Shown: one piece after another, positions 8,551 to 16,119 of the stretch
Layout of the letters: each line of letters opens with the position of its first letter
Position numbering within the stretch: the first letter of the stretch is position 1
DNA from: an uncultured Eubacteriales bacterium
Lineage (GTDB): Bacteria; Bacillota; Clostridia; Lachnospirales; Lachnospiraceae
Length of the DNA stretch: 21,120 nucleotides
NCBI GenBank assembly: GCA_900321525.1
Contig: ONWL01000002.1
Span: 1 to 21,120 of the forward strand
Direction: 5' to 3'
Notes under the pieces: model-generated
What the model saw: the letters and a program-made list of their open reading frames with translations, nothing else
What the model was told of the DNA's origin: nothing
Database searches by the model: none
Made by a program: the position numbers and the translations under genes

Positions 8551-8590
8551 AGGAGGTCTGTACTTTGTGAGAGCAAAGTACAGACCTCCT
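8551..8590. terminator. Perfect 17-bp inverted repeat, probable bidirectional terminator
   Basis: Arms AGGAGGTCTGTACTTTG (8551-8567) and its exact complement (8574-8590) enclose a 6-nt loop, TGAGAG. It sits between the convergent ends of the NodB lipoprotein and the small membrane protein, which fits transcription termination. However, the following bases are only mildly T-rich in either direction, so another RNA or DNA role is possible. Confidence 0.55.
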
Positions 8591-8595
8591 TCTGC

Positions 8596-8997
8596 TTATG
8601 CAATGTGTTCGCATTGGTTCGGCAGCAGCAGTCGTTCAAACAGCAGACCTGTGGCAAACCAGAGCGGTGCAAAGTCCAGCCGGATGATACCCTGTACGTT
8701 CAATGGACAGTTGCTGTAATCCCATGGACACATGTTCCGTTTTTTTAAGAAACAACCGGAAGTATATTCTCCCAGATAAATCAAAAGCATATAAACAGTG
8801 CCTCGAAGGAGAGGAGGACGATGTTTTAAAAAGCGGCACAGTGGTGTTAGACATGCGGCACCGCCGTAAATGGGAAACATGAGCAAAGAAGTAGTGGCAG
8901 TCATCTTCAGGTCTTTACGAAGGAAGGAAATGAGGCTGGTAAAGGTCACTTCCAGACAAAGACCAGTAATGCCGCATTTGAAAAAATTATGGTACAT
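8596..8997 (-). CDS. Small CmpB-like integral membrane protein (putative ABC-transporter type IV family)
   Basis: A hydrophobic protein of 133 residues with about four membrane segments. The segments CPWDYSNCPLNVQGIIRLD and FAPLWFATGLLFE match the WDYS...N..G.I.L pattern of the PF06541 family (CmpB/YvlD-type 'putative ABC-transporter type IV'), as do the N-terminal GLCLEV and the central FPIYGG. The biochemical role of the family is not established, and no ATPase is adjacent, so transport is not shown. The start at 8997 has a purine-rich AAAGGCGGAA about 6 nt upstream. The gene stands alone, following the SpoIID-like gene on the same strand by 75 bases, and may be cotranscribed with it. Confidence 0.7.
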   Translation of the reverse strand: MYHNFFKCGITGLCLEVTFTSLISFLRKDLKMTATTSLLMFPIYGGAACLTPLCRFLKHRPPLLRGTVYMLLIYLGEYTSGCFLKKRNMCPWDYSNCPLNVQGIIRLDFAPLWFATGLLFERLLLPNQCEHIA

Positions 8998-9072
8998 GAA
9001 AAGTTCCGCCTTTCTGAAAATAGGATGAGACTAGTGTGTGCAGAAAGACGGAGGTTATGCAGCGAATCCCCA

Positions 9073-10332
9073 TTACAGTTCTGTCAGACGTGCGATTCCT
9101 ACGTAAATTTGGCTGATTCGGTACCATGTGGAAAAATCTACCACGCCGGTGACAGGCAGACCAAAAACGGATTGGAATACTCGAACGGACTGGGCTGTAC
9201 GTGGCCCAAAAATTCCATCTTCTACAAGCATGGGAATGGCACTGTAGGCAGTGGCAATGGTATTCAGCTGATTTTGCATTTGCCGAACTTTGGCACCGGA
9301 TGAACCGATGGTGAGAGAATAGCCGGGCCATGAAGATGGAATACCGGCAATTTGTTCTGCGCTATTGATATAAATGCTGCTGCCATAATAATTTCGTAAA
9401 ATCTGAATGGGACTGTAGCCGCGATCTCCCAGATATTTAGAACCCCATTGACTGAGCCAGTTTGGGCATGTGACACGTCTTCCGTCGCAGTACTGGGTAA
9501 ACAGCGGCTGCTTTACATTGGGCCGTGACAGATATTGGTTAAACAGATCGTCTACCAGCACAGAGATCTCCTGAAAAATGTTTCGTCCATAAACCCATTT
9601 CTGATCATAGGCAGTAGAAGAAGTGATGGTAAAATCATAGCCCTGATTTCGATACCATTCCGTATAGACACGGTTTAATGTAAAGGACATGATGGCAAGC
9701 AGGTTGGCAATCAATGCGCTTTCCGGCCAGGTGGCATAGATTTCACAGGAAGCCACATTTTTGATATAATCCCGGTAAGAGACATAGTAATCCCTTGCGG
9801 AAGAATCAGAAGGAACCCCATCATGTACCACAATAGTTTCCGGCACTACCACACGGCTTAAGACAATTTCGCCGGACTGTCCGGTAGGCTTGATTTCGTC
9901 CTCTGGTATTTTAGGAGGATAGGTTCCATAAAGGGTGTGCTCTGGTATCTGGATGTTTTCCTCTGGCGGCAATGCCTGAGAAAGAGGAATCATGCGAATG
10001 GGCTGGAGAGACAGAACACTGGGCAGAATTTCAGAGCCTTGCACTTCTACCGATTCAAAGCCTTCTGCCTGTACCAGTATGGTGTATTCGCTGTAAGGCC
10101 GTGGACTGTCAGGTTCCTGGCTGTATTCTGGCGGAGGGGCGGCCAAATCTACATTTTCGGTCTGGCCGGAACTATTGGTCGTCAGTTGTTCGATGATTGT
10201 TTCCGGTGCAGATTCTTCCAAAATAGAAATGGATGCATTTTCAATGGGAAAATTGTTCCTGGCATTGGTTACGTTTACCTGCAGTTGTCCTTCGTCACTG
10301 CCGGAAAGAGAAGTTCTGTTTAAAATCAGCAT
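9073..10332 (-). CDS. SpoIID-like protein with C-terminal peptidoglycan-binding domain
   Basis: A cell-wall protein of 419 residues. Residues 10-120 look like a carboxypeptidase-regulatory-type beta-sandwich (NARNNFPIENASISI). Residues about 175-315 match the SpoIID fold: SCEIYATWPESAL aligns with the SpoIID PSEMPASWPLEAL segment, placing E197 at the catalytic Glu of B. subtilis SpoIID, and SQWGSKYLGDRGYSPIQIL matches its C-terminal QWG...GYS..QIL signature. Residues about 335-410 form a PG_binding_1 repeat (IGSSGAKVRQMQNQLN, DGIFGPRTAQSVRVFQ). In sporulating Firmicutes SpoIID cleaves glycan strands during engulfment, so a role in spore or cortex wall processing is inferred. No signal peptide is visible. 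GAGG lies 7 nt upstream of the ATG. Confidence 0.75.
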   Translation of the reverse strand: MLILNRTSLSGSDEGQLQVNVTNARNNFPIENASISILEESAPETIIEQLTTNSSGQTENVDLAAPPPEYSQEPDSPRPYSEYTILVQAEGFESVEVQGSEILPSVLSLQPIRMIPLSQALPPEENIQIPEHTLYGTYPPKIPEDEIKPTGQSGEIVLSRVVVPETIVVHDGVPSDSSARDYYVSYRDYIKNVASCEIYATWPESALIANLLAIMSFTLNRVYTEWYRNQGYDFTITSSTAYDQKWVYGRNIFQEISVLVDDLFNQYLSRPNVKQPLFTQYCDGRRVTCPNWLSQWGSKYLGDRGYSPIQILRNYYGSSIYINSAEQIAGIPSSWPGYSLTIGSSGAKVRQMQNQLNTIATAYSAIPMLVEDGIFGPRTAQSVRVFQSVFGLPVTGVVDFSTWYRISQIYVGIARLTEL

Positions 10333-10529
10333 AGATCATCCTCGAAAATGGGTTGAAATACCCGAATATCTGTATTAGTATATGAAGAGAAGGAACAGTT
10401 GGAAACATCTATTTTTTCTTTTTGGAAAAGACGTAACAGTTTGTGGTCAGCACAGTTATGAAAAGGTATGATTATCATAGTTTTTTATAAAGAACAGATC
10501 TCTGGCAAAAGGAGTAGAAGAAAAGAAAT

Positions 10530-11291
10530 ATGCAGAATTATAAAATGATACTGGCATATGATGGCAGCCGATACGATGGCTGGCAGAAGCAGGGAAATAC
10601 AGGAAACACCATTCAGGGAAAATTGGAAACGCTGCTCACCAGATTGAATGGTGCGAAGGTGGAAGTCAATGGGTCTGGCAGAACCGATGCCGGTGTTCAC
10701 GCAAAAGGACAGACTGCCAGTTTTACCATGGACACAGCGTGGGATTGTCATATGTTACAGGAGACTTGTAACCAATATCTGCCAAAAGATATTGTGGTAT
10801 TGTCTTTGGAACAGGCACCGCCCAGATTTCATGCACGGTTAAATGCCAAAGGCAAAATTTATACCTATCGCATCGGCACCTCCCACATTCGAAATGTATT
10901 TGAACGAAATTACCTGTATGACTATGGAAAACCCCTGGATGTAGCAGCCATGAGACAGGCAGCAGTATTGCTGACAGGTACTCATGACTTTCAAAGTTTT
11001 TGCAGTGCCAAACCAGGGAAAAAGTCTACAGTGCGGACTCTTTATGACATTGCCATCACCGAAACAGACAGGGAAGTACGCCTGCGGTTTCATGGAAATG
11101 GTTTTCTGTATCATATGGTGCGGATTCTCACAGGTACATTAATTGAGGTGGGAAATGGAAGCCGTAGATATGAGGAACTAGTGGGAGTTTTGGCTGCCAG
11201 AGACAGGAAACGGGCTGGATTTTTGGCACCGCCAGAGGGACTCATGCTGATGGAAGTAGAATATGATCAGAAACCACAAAAAGTGACGTGA
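10530..11291 (+). CDS. truA: tRNA pseudouridine synthase A
   Basis: Makes pseudouridine at positions 38-40 of the tRNA anticodon stem-loop. It has 253 residues, normal for TruA. The N-terminal KMILAYDGSRYDGWQKQ, the catalytic GSGRTDAGVHA (catalytic Asp53) and the C-terminal RFHGNGFLYHMVRILTGTL motifs are all intact. AAAGGAGTAG lies upstream of the ATG, with the purine run AAGAAAAGAAAT closer to it. It is followed after 49 bases by a small protein gene, probably in the same transcript, and the pair ends at the terminator at 11639. I could not settle on a promoter in the 197-base divergent region 10333-10529. Confidence 0.97.
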   Translation: MQNYKMILAYDGSRYDGWQKQGNTGNTIQGKLETLLTRLNGAKVEVNGSGRTDAGVHAKGQTASFTMDTAWDCHMLQETCNQYLPKDIVVLSLEQAPPRFHARLNAKGKIYTYRIGTSHIRNVFERNYLYDYGKPLDVAAMRQAAVLLTGTHDFQSFCSAKPGKKSTVRTLYDIAITETDREVRLRFHGNGFLYHMVRILTGTLIEVGNGSRRYEELVGVLAARDRKRAGFLAPPEGLMLMEVEYDQKPQKVT

Positions 11292-11340
11292 AGGTTCGGA
11301 ATCATAGCAAAAGCTTTGCAGAAGAAAGGAGAAATAAAAA

Positions 11341-11559
11341 ATGCAGAAACAGTTGGCGCAGTTGAAAACAGTCATGATGGGATTAGAGGAATCTGACAGA
11401 GAAATTTTAAATGAATTGATTAAAAGATTGGAAAAGCATCAAAAGCTGGATCCGGAAGAAGCAGAAGAGTATGTGGATTTTCTTCTGGGTCTGGCAGCAG
11501 AATGTGACAATGTGCCGGAGCAGGTCATTTATGATGTGGTGGAACAGATTCAGGAGTGA
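11341..11559 (+). CDS. Small acidic helical protein, function unknown
   Basis: A protein of 72 residues with AAAGGAG 10 nt upstream of the ATG. I do not recognise a family. It is highly charged (Glu/Asp-rich with Lys), predicted to be mostly helical (ILNELIKRLEKHQKLDPEEA), and soluble, with no signal peptide or membrane segment. It lies 49 bases downstream of truA and just ahead of a terminator, so it is probably the last gene of that transcript. The clean ribosome-binding site and codon use support a real gene. Confidence 0.7.
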   Translation: MQKQLAQLKTVMMGLEESDREILNELIKRLEKHQKLDPEEAEEYVDFLLGLAAECDNVPEQVIYDVVEQIQE

Positions 11560-11638
11560 ACAGTATGTTCAAACATCCGGAAATACTGTTGGATCCACCG
11601 GAAAAAGTGATGTCAAATGTGGAATTGTGCAATAGTGG

Positions 11639-11683
11639 AAGAACACTGCAAAACAGAGAGTTGTTATGTAGTGTTCTTTTTTG
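11639..11683 (+). terminator. Rho-independent terminator after truA operon
   Basis: Arms AAGAACACT (11639-11647) and AGTGTTCTT (11670-11678) pair perfectly. The stem extends to 12 pairs with a G-U wobble and is followed by TTTTTTG. Confidence 0.75.
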
Positions 11684-11707
11684 TGTAACAGGAAATTTCT
11701 ATTATAC

Positions 11708-11737
11708 AAAAAAGCAAGCAGGATATTCATCCTGCTT
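11708..11737 (-). terminator. Terminator of tRNA-Gln gene
   Basis: On the minus strand, AAGCAGGAT and ATCCTGCTT (9 bp, loop GAAT) are followed two bases later by TTTTTT. It lies immediately after the tRNA 3' end. Confidence 0.85.
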
Positions 11738-11741
11738 GGAA

Positions 11742-11813
11742 CTGGGCTGCAAGGATTCGAACCTTGAAATGCTGGAGTCAGAGTCCAGTGCCTTACCATT
11801 TGGCGACAACCCA
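11742..11813 (-). tRNA. tRNA-Gln (anticodon CTG)
   Basis: The minus strand folds as a cloverleaf. The acceptor is TGGGTTG with CAGCCCA (one G-U pair). The anticodon stem CTGGA/TCCAG encloses the loop CTCTGAC, giving anticodon CTG for CAG codons. The T arm is CAAGG TTCGAAT CCTTG. The U1-A72 pair and discriminator G73 are typical of bacterial tRNA-Gln. The 3' CCA is not encoded, so it would be added after transcription. A near-consensus promoter lies upstream and a terminator downstream, so this is a single-gene transcription unit. Confidence 0.95.
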
Positions 11814-11853
11814 ATGTTTTTTGTTTTAAGTCGTGTCCCTCACGACATGACTT

Positions 11854-11882
11854 ATTATATAACACCCACTGGAATTTTGCAA
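11854..11882 (-). promoter_or_regulatory. Promoter of tRNA-Gln gene
   Basis: On the minus strand, TTGCAA (11877-11882) and TATAAT (11854-11859) are separated by 17 bp. Transcription would start near 11847, leaving a 5' leader of about 34 nt that contains a small GTCGTG/CACGAC hairpin. Confidence 0.8.
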
Positions 11883-12049
11883 GCACTTTTTTGAATTTTT
11901 TTGCAAAAAATATCGATTTGTGCAAATTGTTTACTTGGATGCAAAAAAGCAGGAATAAAACATACAAATTATACATATCCTAAAGAACAAATTCTTCTAT
12001 TGGGAGGTTTTGGTTGCGTTTCAGGCTTAGGGGATGACCTGATGAATTG

Positions 12050-12080
12050 AAAAAGGGCATTTCTGGATGTGAAATGCCCC
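12050..12080 (-). terminator. Terminator of the NAD salvage operon
   Basis: On the minus strand, GGGCATTTC and GAAATGCCC (9 bp, 7-nt loop) are followed by TTTTT. It lies about 52 bases after the pncB stop. The stretch 11883-12049 shows nothing else I can support. Confidence 0.85.
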
Positions 12081-12132
12081 ATAATTGGTTTGGTATGTCA
12101 AACAGTGTGAAAACATGACTTCTCGGTTACTG

Positions 12133-13575
12133 TTATTTCTGGTCTTTTGTATGTGCACTCAGCAGATCCTGCTTTAACTGATACATAGCTGGTGTGAAGT
12201 CTAAGTAGTGGGTATGTGGGTTTTCAAAACGCTTTTCTTCATCCCATACTTCGTGATCCAACTGATGCTTGACATAGGCCCGGATTTCCTGTAAGGAAGG
12301 AGACTGGTAAACCTGCACCCCATCCTGGAATACGGTCACATGAAGCTTTTTGGCAGTGTAATGTTCCAGAATCAGATTTTTCCATGGCTTATTTGGGTTG
12401 ATCACTTTCAGTGGCCTGGTAAAATCCACTTCTTCATCATATGTAGCTAATAAATCGGAAATGCCAATACCATTCTGATAAATACGGTACAGAGATTTTT
12501 TGCCTGGATTGGTGATCTTTTCTACATTTTCGGAAATCTTGATGCGTGGCTGGAAGACTCCATTTTCCTCTACTGCCACCAGTTTATAGACACCGCCGAA
12601 TACCGGGTCAGACTTGGCAGTGATCAGACGTTCCCCTACACCGTAAGAATCAATACATGCCGCCTGGTTGTTCAGAGATTCGATCAAGTGTTCGTCCACA
12701 CTGTTAGATACCACAATTTTGCAGTCTTCACATCCAGCTGCATCCAGAATTTTTCTCACTTTCTTGGATAGATAAGCCAGGTCGCCACTGTCGATGCGAA
12801 TGCCTTTCAGACGCTTGCCCATCGGCTCTAATACTTCTTTTGCCACTTTGATGGCATTGATAATACCGCTGTCCAATACATCATAGGTATCGATCAGTAA
12901 GGTGCAGCTGTCCGGATAGATTTCTGCATATGCCTGAAATGCCTCATATTCAGAAGGGAAGAACTGAACCCAGCTGTGAGCCATGGTGCCAACAGCCGGA
13001 ATACCGAACAATTCATCGGCACTGGTAGTGGCAGTGGCATCTGCACCGCCGATGAATGCGGCTCTGGCACCAAGTTCTGCGGCATCCGGTCCCTGGGCAC
13101 GGCGTGCGCCAAACTCCATCATGACAGCATTTCCGGCAGCACGGCAGATCCGGTTGGTCTTGGTGGCAATGAGAGACTGATGATTGATGGTGAGCAACAG
13201 CATGGTTTCGATGAGCTGTGCATCGATGAGAGGCGCGGTCACTGTCAGCAAAGGCGTGTTAGGGTATACGATAGTACCTTCCGGAACTGCTTCTATGGTG
13301 CCTTTGAAGTGGAAATTGGACAGATATTCCAGAAAACCTTCGTCAAACATGTTTCGCCCTCTTAAATAGGCAATATCATCCTCAGTAAAATGCATGTTGT
13401 TGATATAGTCGATGACCTGCTGCAGACCGGCACAGATGGCAAAGCCGCCTTGATCCGGGTTGCTGCGGTAAAATACGTCAAATACCACTTTGGTATCCTT
13501 GAAGCCTTTGACAAAGTAGCCGTTTGCCATGGTCAGTTCATAAAAATCCATTAACATCGTCAGGTTTCTCATCAT
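12133..13575 (-). CDS. pncB: Nicotinate phosphoribosyltransferase
   Basis: Converts nicotinate, PRPP and ATP to nicotinate mononucleotide in the Preiss-Handler NAD salvage pathway. It has 480 residues, typical of the longer Firmicute form. The start at 13575 (MMRNLTMLMDFYELTMANG) is chosen because AGGAG lies 8 nt upstream and the family begins near the DxYxLTMxxGY motif; the longer frame from 13611 runs into the preceding gene. Recognisable motifs are VFDVFYRSNP, the QGPDAA and GTMAHSW active-site region with its conserved His, and IRIDSGDLAYLSKKVR. The start lies 2 bases after the stop of the nicotinamidase gene, which suggests translational coupling. Third gene of an nrtR-pncA-pncB operon. 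Confidence 0.96.
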   Translation of the reverse strand: MMRNLTMLMDFYELTMANGYFVKGFKDTKVVFDVFYRSNPDQGGFAICAGLQQVIDYINNMHFTEDDIAYLRGRNMFDEGFLEYLSNFHFKGTIEAVPEGTIVYPNTPLLTVTAPLIDAQLIETMLLLTINHQSLIATKTNRICRAAGNAVMMEFGARRAQGPDAAELGARAAFIGGADATATTSADELFGIPAVGTMAHSWVQFFPSEYEAFQAYAEIYPDSCTLLIDTYDVLDSGIINAIKVAKEVLEPMGKRLKGIRIDSGDLAYLSKKVRKILDAAGCEDCKIVVSNSVDEHLIESLNNQAACIDSYGVGERLITAKSDPVFGGVYKLVAVEENGVFQPRIKISENVEKITNPGKKSLYRIYQNGIGISDLLATYDEEVDFTRPLKVINPNKPWKNLILEHYTAKKLHVTVFQDGVQVYQSPSLQEIRAYVKHQLDHEVWDEEKRFENPHTHYLDFTPAMYQLKQDLLSAHTKDQK

Positions 13576-13577
13576 TC

Positions 13578-14132
13578 TCAATTCTCCTCTCGTAAAATGT
13601 GTATCTGGCACATTTCCATAGTGGTCAGTGCGGCTTCATGTGTAGCAGGAGTGACTCCGGCACAGCAGGAAGCGTGGACAGAAATAGGAACTTCCGGAAA
13701 AGCGGCTTTTAACAACAATGCGTTGGACACCACGCAAATGTCTGTGCAAAGACCGCATAGCTCGATGGAAGCGATGGGGTGTGTTTTGGCAGACTGTTGT
13801 AGTTGTTGTACCAGATCCAGACTGCCAAAAGTAGGCTTTTCTACATAGGTACAGCCGCAGGCATCCAGTGCAGTCTGTATGGCAGGATCCAGTGTATGTC
13901 CTTTGGTTCCCCGGATACAGTGGAGCACGGGAAGATGTCTGCCTTCCGCAGTGTCTAAGTACTGTTCGGTGTGGGTGTCTAGTGTGGCATACAGGATTCC
14001 GGCAGGGTCTGCTGCATAAGAACGGATTCTGGAAAGGACAGAAGGAATGATCTGTACTGCTTCCGGCGTTCCTAAACTTCCATCAATGAAATCATGCTGC
14101 ATATCGACTACAATTAAAATATTTTGTTCCAT
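13578..14132 (-). CDS. pncA: Nicotinamidase-type isochorismatase-family cysteine hydrolase
   Basis: Hydrolyses nicotinamide to nicotinate and ammonia, feeding PncB. It has 184 residues. The start at 14132 (MEQNILIVVDMQHDF) is chosen because GGAGG lies close upstream and the longer frame from 14234 adds a non-conserved tail. The catalytic triad is visible: Asp10 in VVDMQHDF, Lys99 in VEKPTFGS and Cys133 in GLCTDICV. The metal ligands of nicotinamidases appear as Asp52 and His54 (LDTHTEQY) and His71 (LHCIRGTKGH). Family members also include other amidohydrolases, but the adjoining pncB and NrtR-like genes settle the likely role. A 111-base spacer separates it from the upstream regulator gene. 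Confidence 0.9.
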   Translation of the reverse strand: MEQNILIVVDMQHDFIDGSLGTPEAVQIIPSVLSRIRSYAADPAGILYATLDTHTEQYLDTAEGRHLPVLHCIRGTKGHTLDPAIQTALDACGCTYVEKPTFGSLDLVQQLQQSAKTHPIASIELCGLCTDICVVSNALLLKAAFPEVPISVHASCCAGVTPATHEAALTTMEMCQIHILREEN

Positions 14133-14243
14133 AGTGCCTCCATTGAAATACAGGTTCTGCAATGTGGTGTAGATTGCAGAGTGGTGAAAAGGTGACAGAG
14201 CAGGCGGATGAGGTTCTCTTTGGAATGGGAACACCCATTGTGC

Positions 14244-15092
14244 TCAAAACCCGGTAGTATATTGGTCGTTGAATCGGTAATACTTTCCGGGGCGGTAGTT
14301 GACACCGGATTCTTTGCGGCCGGTATCCAGGACCAGAGGGGCGATTTTTTTGCGGAAATTTGCTTTCAGCAGTTTTCTGCCCAGAATGGCCTCGTAGACT
14401 TTTTGCAGTGTACTTAATGTAAATTCTTCCGGCATCAGACGGAATACCAATGGTGTGTATTCGATTTTGTTTCGCAGCCGTGTTAGGGCGGTGTATAAAA
14501 TCTGTACATGGTCAAAGGCAAGCATCTGGGCATCCAGCGGCAAAAAAACCGGATCCACTGGAGATGAAACACACTGGTAACGGATGGTGATGTCTTTTTC
14601 ACTGTTGTATAACTGTAACAGCAAGCCATCCTGTTTCTCTGTGAGACGGATGGAAAACCATGCAGCGTCCATTGCATCATCTCCGGCTTTGGCAGTCAGA
14701 TCTTCTTTGTTTACAAGTGCCATATAGGATGTGGAGATGACACGCATTCTTGGATCCCGGTGAACAGCCCCCCAGGTGTACAGTTGTTCCAGATACAGAT
14801 TTTCCAGACCGGTTTCCTCCCGTAATTCCCGCTTGGCGGCATCATCCAACGATTCATCAATGTCTACAAATCCACCGGGAATGGCCCACTGGTGCAGAAA
14901 AGGATGATTTTTTCTTTGAATCAGTAAGACTTCCAATTCCTGATCGGCACTTTTTCGCAGATTCGCATTGGCCAGAGAATCGATGGCAAACACGATCATA
15001 TCCACAGTGACAGATGGACGGGGATAGATTCCGGGCTGGTAAGCCGCCAGAAATTCGGTTTCCGTGAGCCCTTTTTCATCACGCAGTTCCAT
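14244..15092 (-). CDS. nrtR: NrtR-like Nudix/winged-helix regulator of NAD metabolism
   Basis: A protein of 282 residues combining an N-terminal Nudix domain with a C-terminal winged-helix part, the layout of the NrtR repressors of NAD synthesis. The start at 15092 has AAAGGAG 5 nt upstream; the longer frame from 15188 runs into the promoter region. The Nudix box (residues 74-96: G-x5-E-x7-REL-REETG-L) is fully intact, although many NrtR proteins have lost it. The region LEQLYTWGAVHRDPRMRVIS and the C-terminal LRNKIEYTPLVFRLMPEEF and LQKVYEAILGR segments are typical of NrtR. ADP-ribose is the known effector in characterised members. First gene of the operon with pncA and pncB. It could instead be a true ADP-ribose or sugar-nucleotide hydrolase. 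Confidence 0.85.
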   Translation of the reverse strand: MELRDEKGLTETEFLAAYQPGIYPRPSVTVDMIVFAIDSLANANLRKSADQELEVLLIQRKNHPFLHQWAIPGGFVDIDESLDDAAKRELREETGLENLYLEQLYTWGAVHRDPRMRVISTSYMALVNKEDLTAKAGDDAMDAAWFSIRLTEKQDGLLLQLYNSEKDITIRYQCVSSPVDPVFLPLDAQMLAFDHVQILYTALTRLRNKIEYTPLVFRLMPEEFTLSTLQKVYEAILGRKLLKANFRKKIAPLVLDTGRKESGVNYRPGKYYRFNDQYTTGF

Positions 15093-15210
15093 AAAAACTC
15101 CTTTCCAAAGATGATATGTAATGAGGCAATTGTTCGATTTTGGAATGAAAGAAGCATTTCCGTTTCCTGCAAAATCGGACGATAGCATTGCTTAGTATGA
15201 TTTGAATACC

Positions 15211-15243
15211 ATCTACATAGTATTATAATGATACTATGTAGAT
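15211..15243. promoter_or_regulatory. Perfect 13-bp inverted repeat, candidate NrtR operator
   Basis: Arms ATCTACATAGTAT (15211-15223) and ATACTATGTAGAT (15231-15243) are exact complements around a 7-bp centre. The repeat covers the spacer and -10 of the operon promoter, so a bound protein would block RNA polymerase. Assignment to the NrtR-like protein is inferred from position. Confidence 0.8.
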
Positions 15244-15250
15244 TTGTCAA
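15222..15250 (-). promoter_or_regulatory. Consensus promoter of nrtR-pncA-pncB operon
   Basis: On the minus strand, TTGACA (15245-15250) and TATAAT (15222-15227) are separated by exactly 17 bp, a full consensus match. Transcription would start near 15215, about 123 nt before the nrtR start. Confidence 0.88.
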
Positions 15251-15261
15251 TAGAAAATTGA

Positions 15262-15290
15262 TTGTACCTTTGGAAAAGCTGTGTTATACT
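15262..15290 (+). promoter_or_regulatory. Predicted promoter of thioesterase gene
   Basis: TTGTAC (15262-15267) and TATACT (15285-15290) are separated by 17 bp. It lies back to back with the NAD operon promoter; the two -35 boxes are 11 bp apart. A leader of about 100 nt precedes the thioesterase start; I see no clear structure in it. Confidence 0.6.
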
Positions 15291-15395
15291 GATGTGTGAC
15301 CGAAAACGGACAGCGTGTAATGGTTCAGAACCTGTGATTGGGCAGCGGGAAGGGATGATTGCACAAAGACTTTACGGATATGGGGGATGACTGGA

Positions 15396-16106
15396 ATGTA
15401 TGAGATGCATACAAGAGTAAGGTATACGGAACTGGATGAGTATGGAAAATTGTCGATTGGCAGTCTGGTGGATTTGTTGCAGGACACCAGTACATTTCAC
15501 TCAGAGGATTTACAGGTAGGATACCAGTATTTACAGGAGAAGGGACTGGTGTGGATGGTCAGCTTCTGGCAGATCGTCATAGACCGGATGCCTGAATTTC
15601 TGGAACACATTGCGGTAGGAACTGCTGCTTATGAATTTACACCGACATTTGGGATGCGTAATTTTGCAGTGAAAGATGAAGCAGGAAAATATCTGGTGAA
15701 GGCAAACTCTTACTGGGTGATGGTAAACCGCAATACCGGACATCCGGTGCGGATTCCGAAGGAGGAAACAGAACCATACAAAATAGAGAAAAAGCTGGAT
15801 ATGGACTATGCGCCGAGAAAAATAGCGATTCCAGAGGAACAGATACAGTTGGATGCGCTTACCGTGTGCAGGCACCATCTGGATACCAATCTCCATGTGA
15901 ACAATGGTCAGTATATTAAGATTGCATTGGAACAGCTGCCGGCAAAGATTGACATTGGAGAATTGCGAGTAGAATACCGCAGACAGGCAATACTGGGAGA
16001 TGTGATCGTGCCCTGGATCAGTGAGGAAGAAGACCGGTATGTGGTGGAACTGAGCAATGAGGAAAAGAAGCCTTATGCAGTGGCGGCTTTTTATAAGAAA
16101 AGATGA
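15396..16106 (+). CDS. Acyl-ACP thioesterase
   Basis: Releases fatty acids from acyl carrier protein; a member of the FatA/FatB-like acyl-ACP thioesterase family with two hot-dog domains, 236 residues. I prefer the ATG at 15396 (MYEMHTRVRY) over 15387, because GGGGG at 15381-15385 is spaced for it and homologues begin close to this point. The first hot-dog domain shows RVRYTELDEYGKLSIGSLVD and LQDTSTFHSEDLQ. The second shows LDTNLHVNNGQYI, which carries the Asn-x-His pattern of plant and bacterial enzymes. Such enzymes help set membrane chain length or overflow release. The CvfB-like gene follows after only 13 bases, so the two are probably one transcript. Confidence 0.88.
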   Translation: MYEMHTRVRYTELDEYGKLSIGSLVDLLQDTSTFHSEDLQVGYQYLQEKGLVWMVSFWQIVIDRMPEFLEHIAVGTAAYEFTPTFGMRNFAVKDEAGKYLVKANSYWVMVNRNTGHPVRIPKEETEPYKIEKKLDMDYAPRKIAIPEEQIQLDALTVCRHHLDTNLHVNNGQYIKIALEQLPAKIDIGELRVEYRRQAILGDVIVPWISEEEDRYVVELSNEEKKPYAVAAFYKKR

Positions 16107-16119
16107 GAAAGGAAAGCGT

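Noticed and set aside
8413..8748. 111-codon plus-strand frame starting at TTG
   Set aside because: It runs through the 17-bp hairpin and then antisense to the membrane-protein gene; the product has no recognisable features.
11556..11894. Plus-strand frame overlapping the end of the 72-residue gene
   Set aside because: It crosses a terminator and the antisense of tRNA-Gln, so it is not coding.
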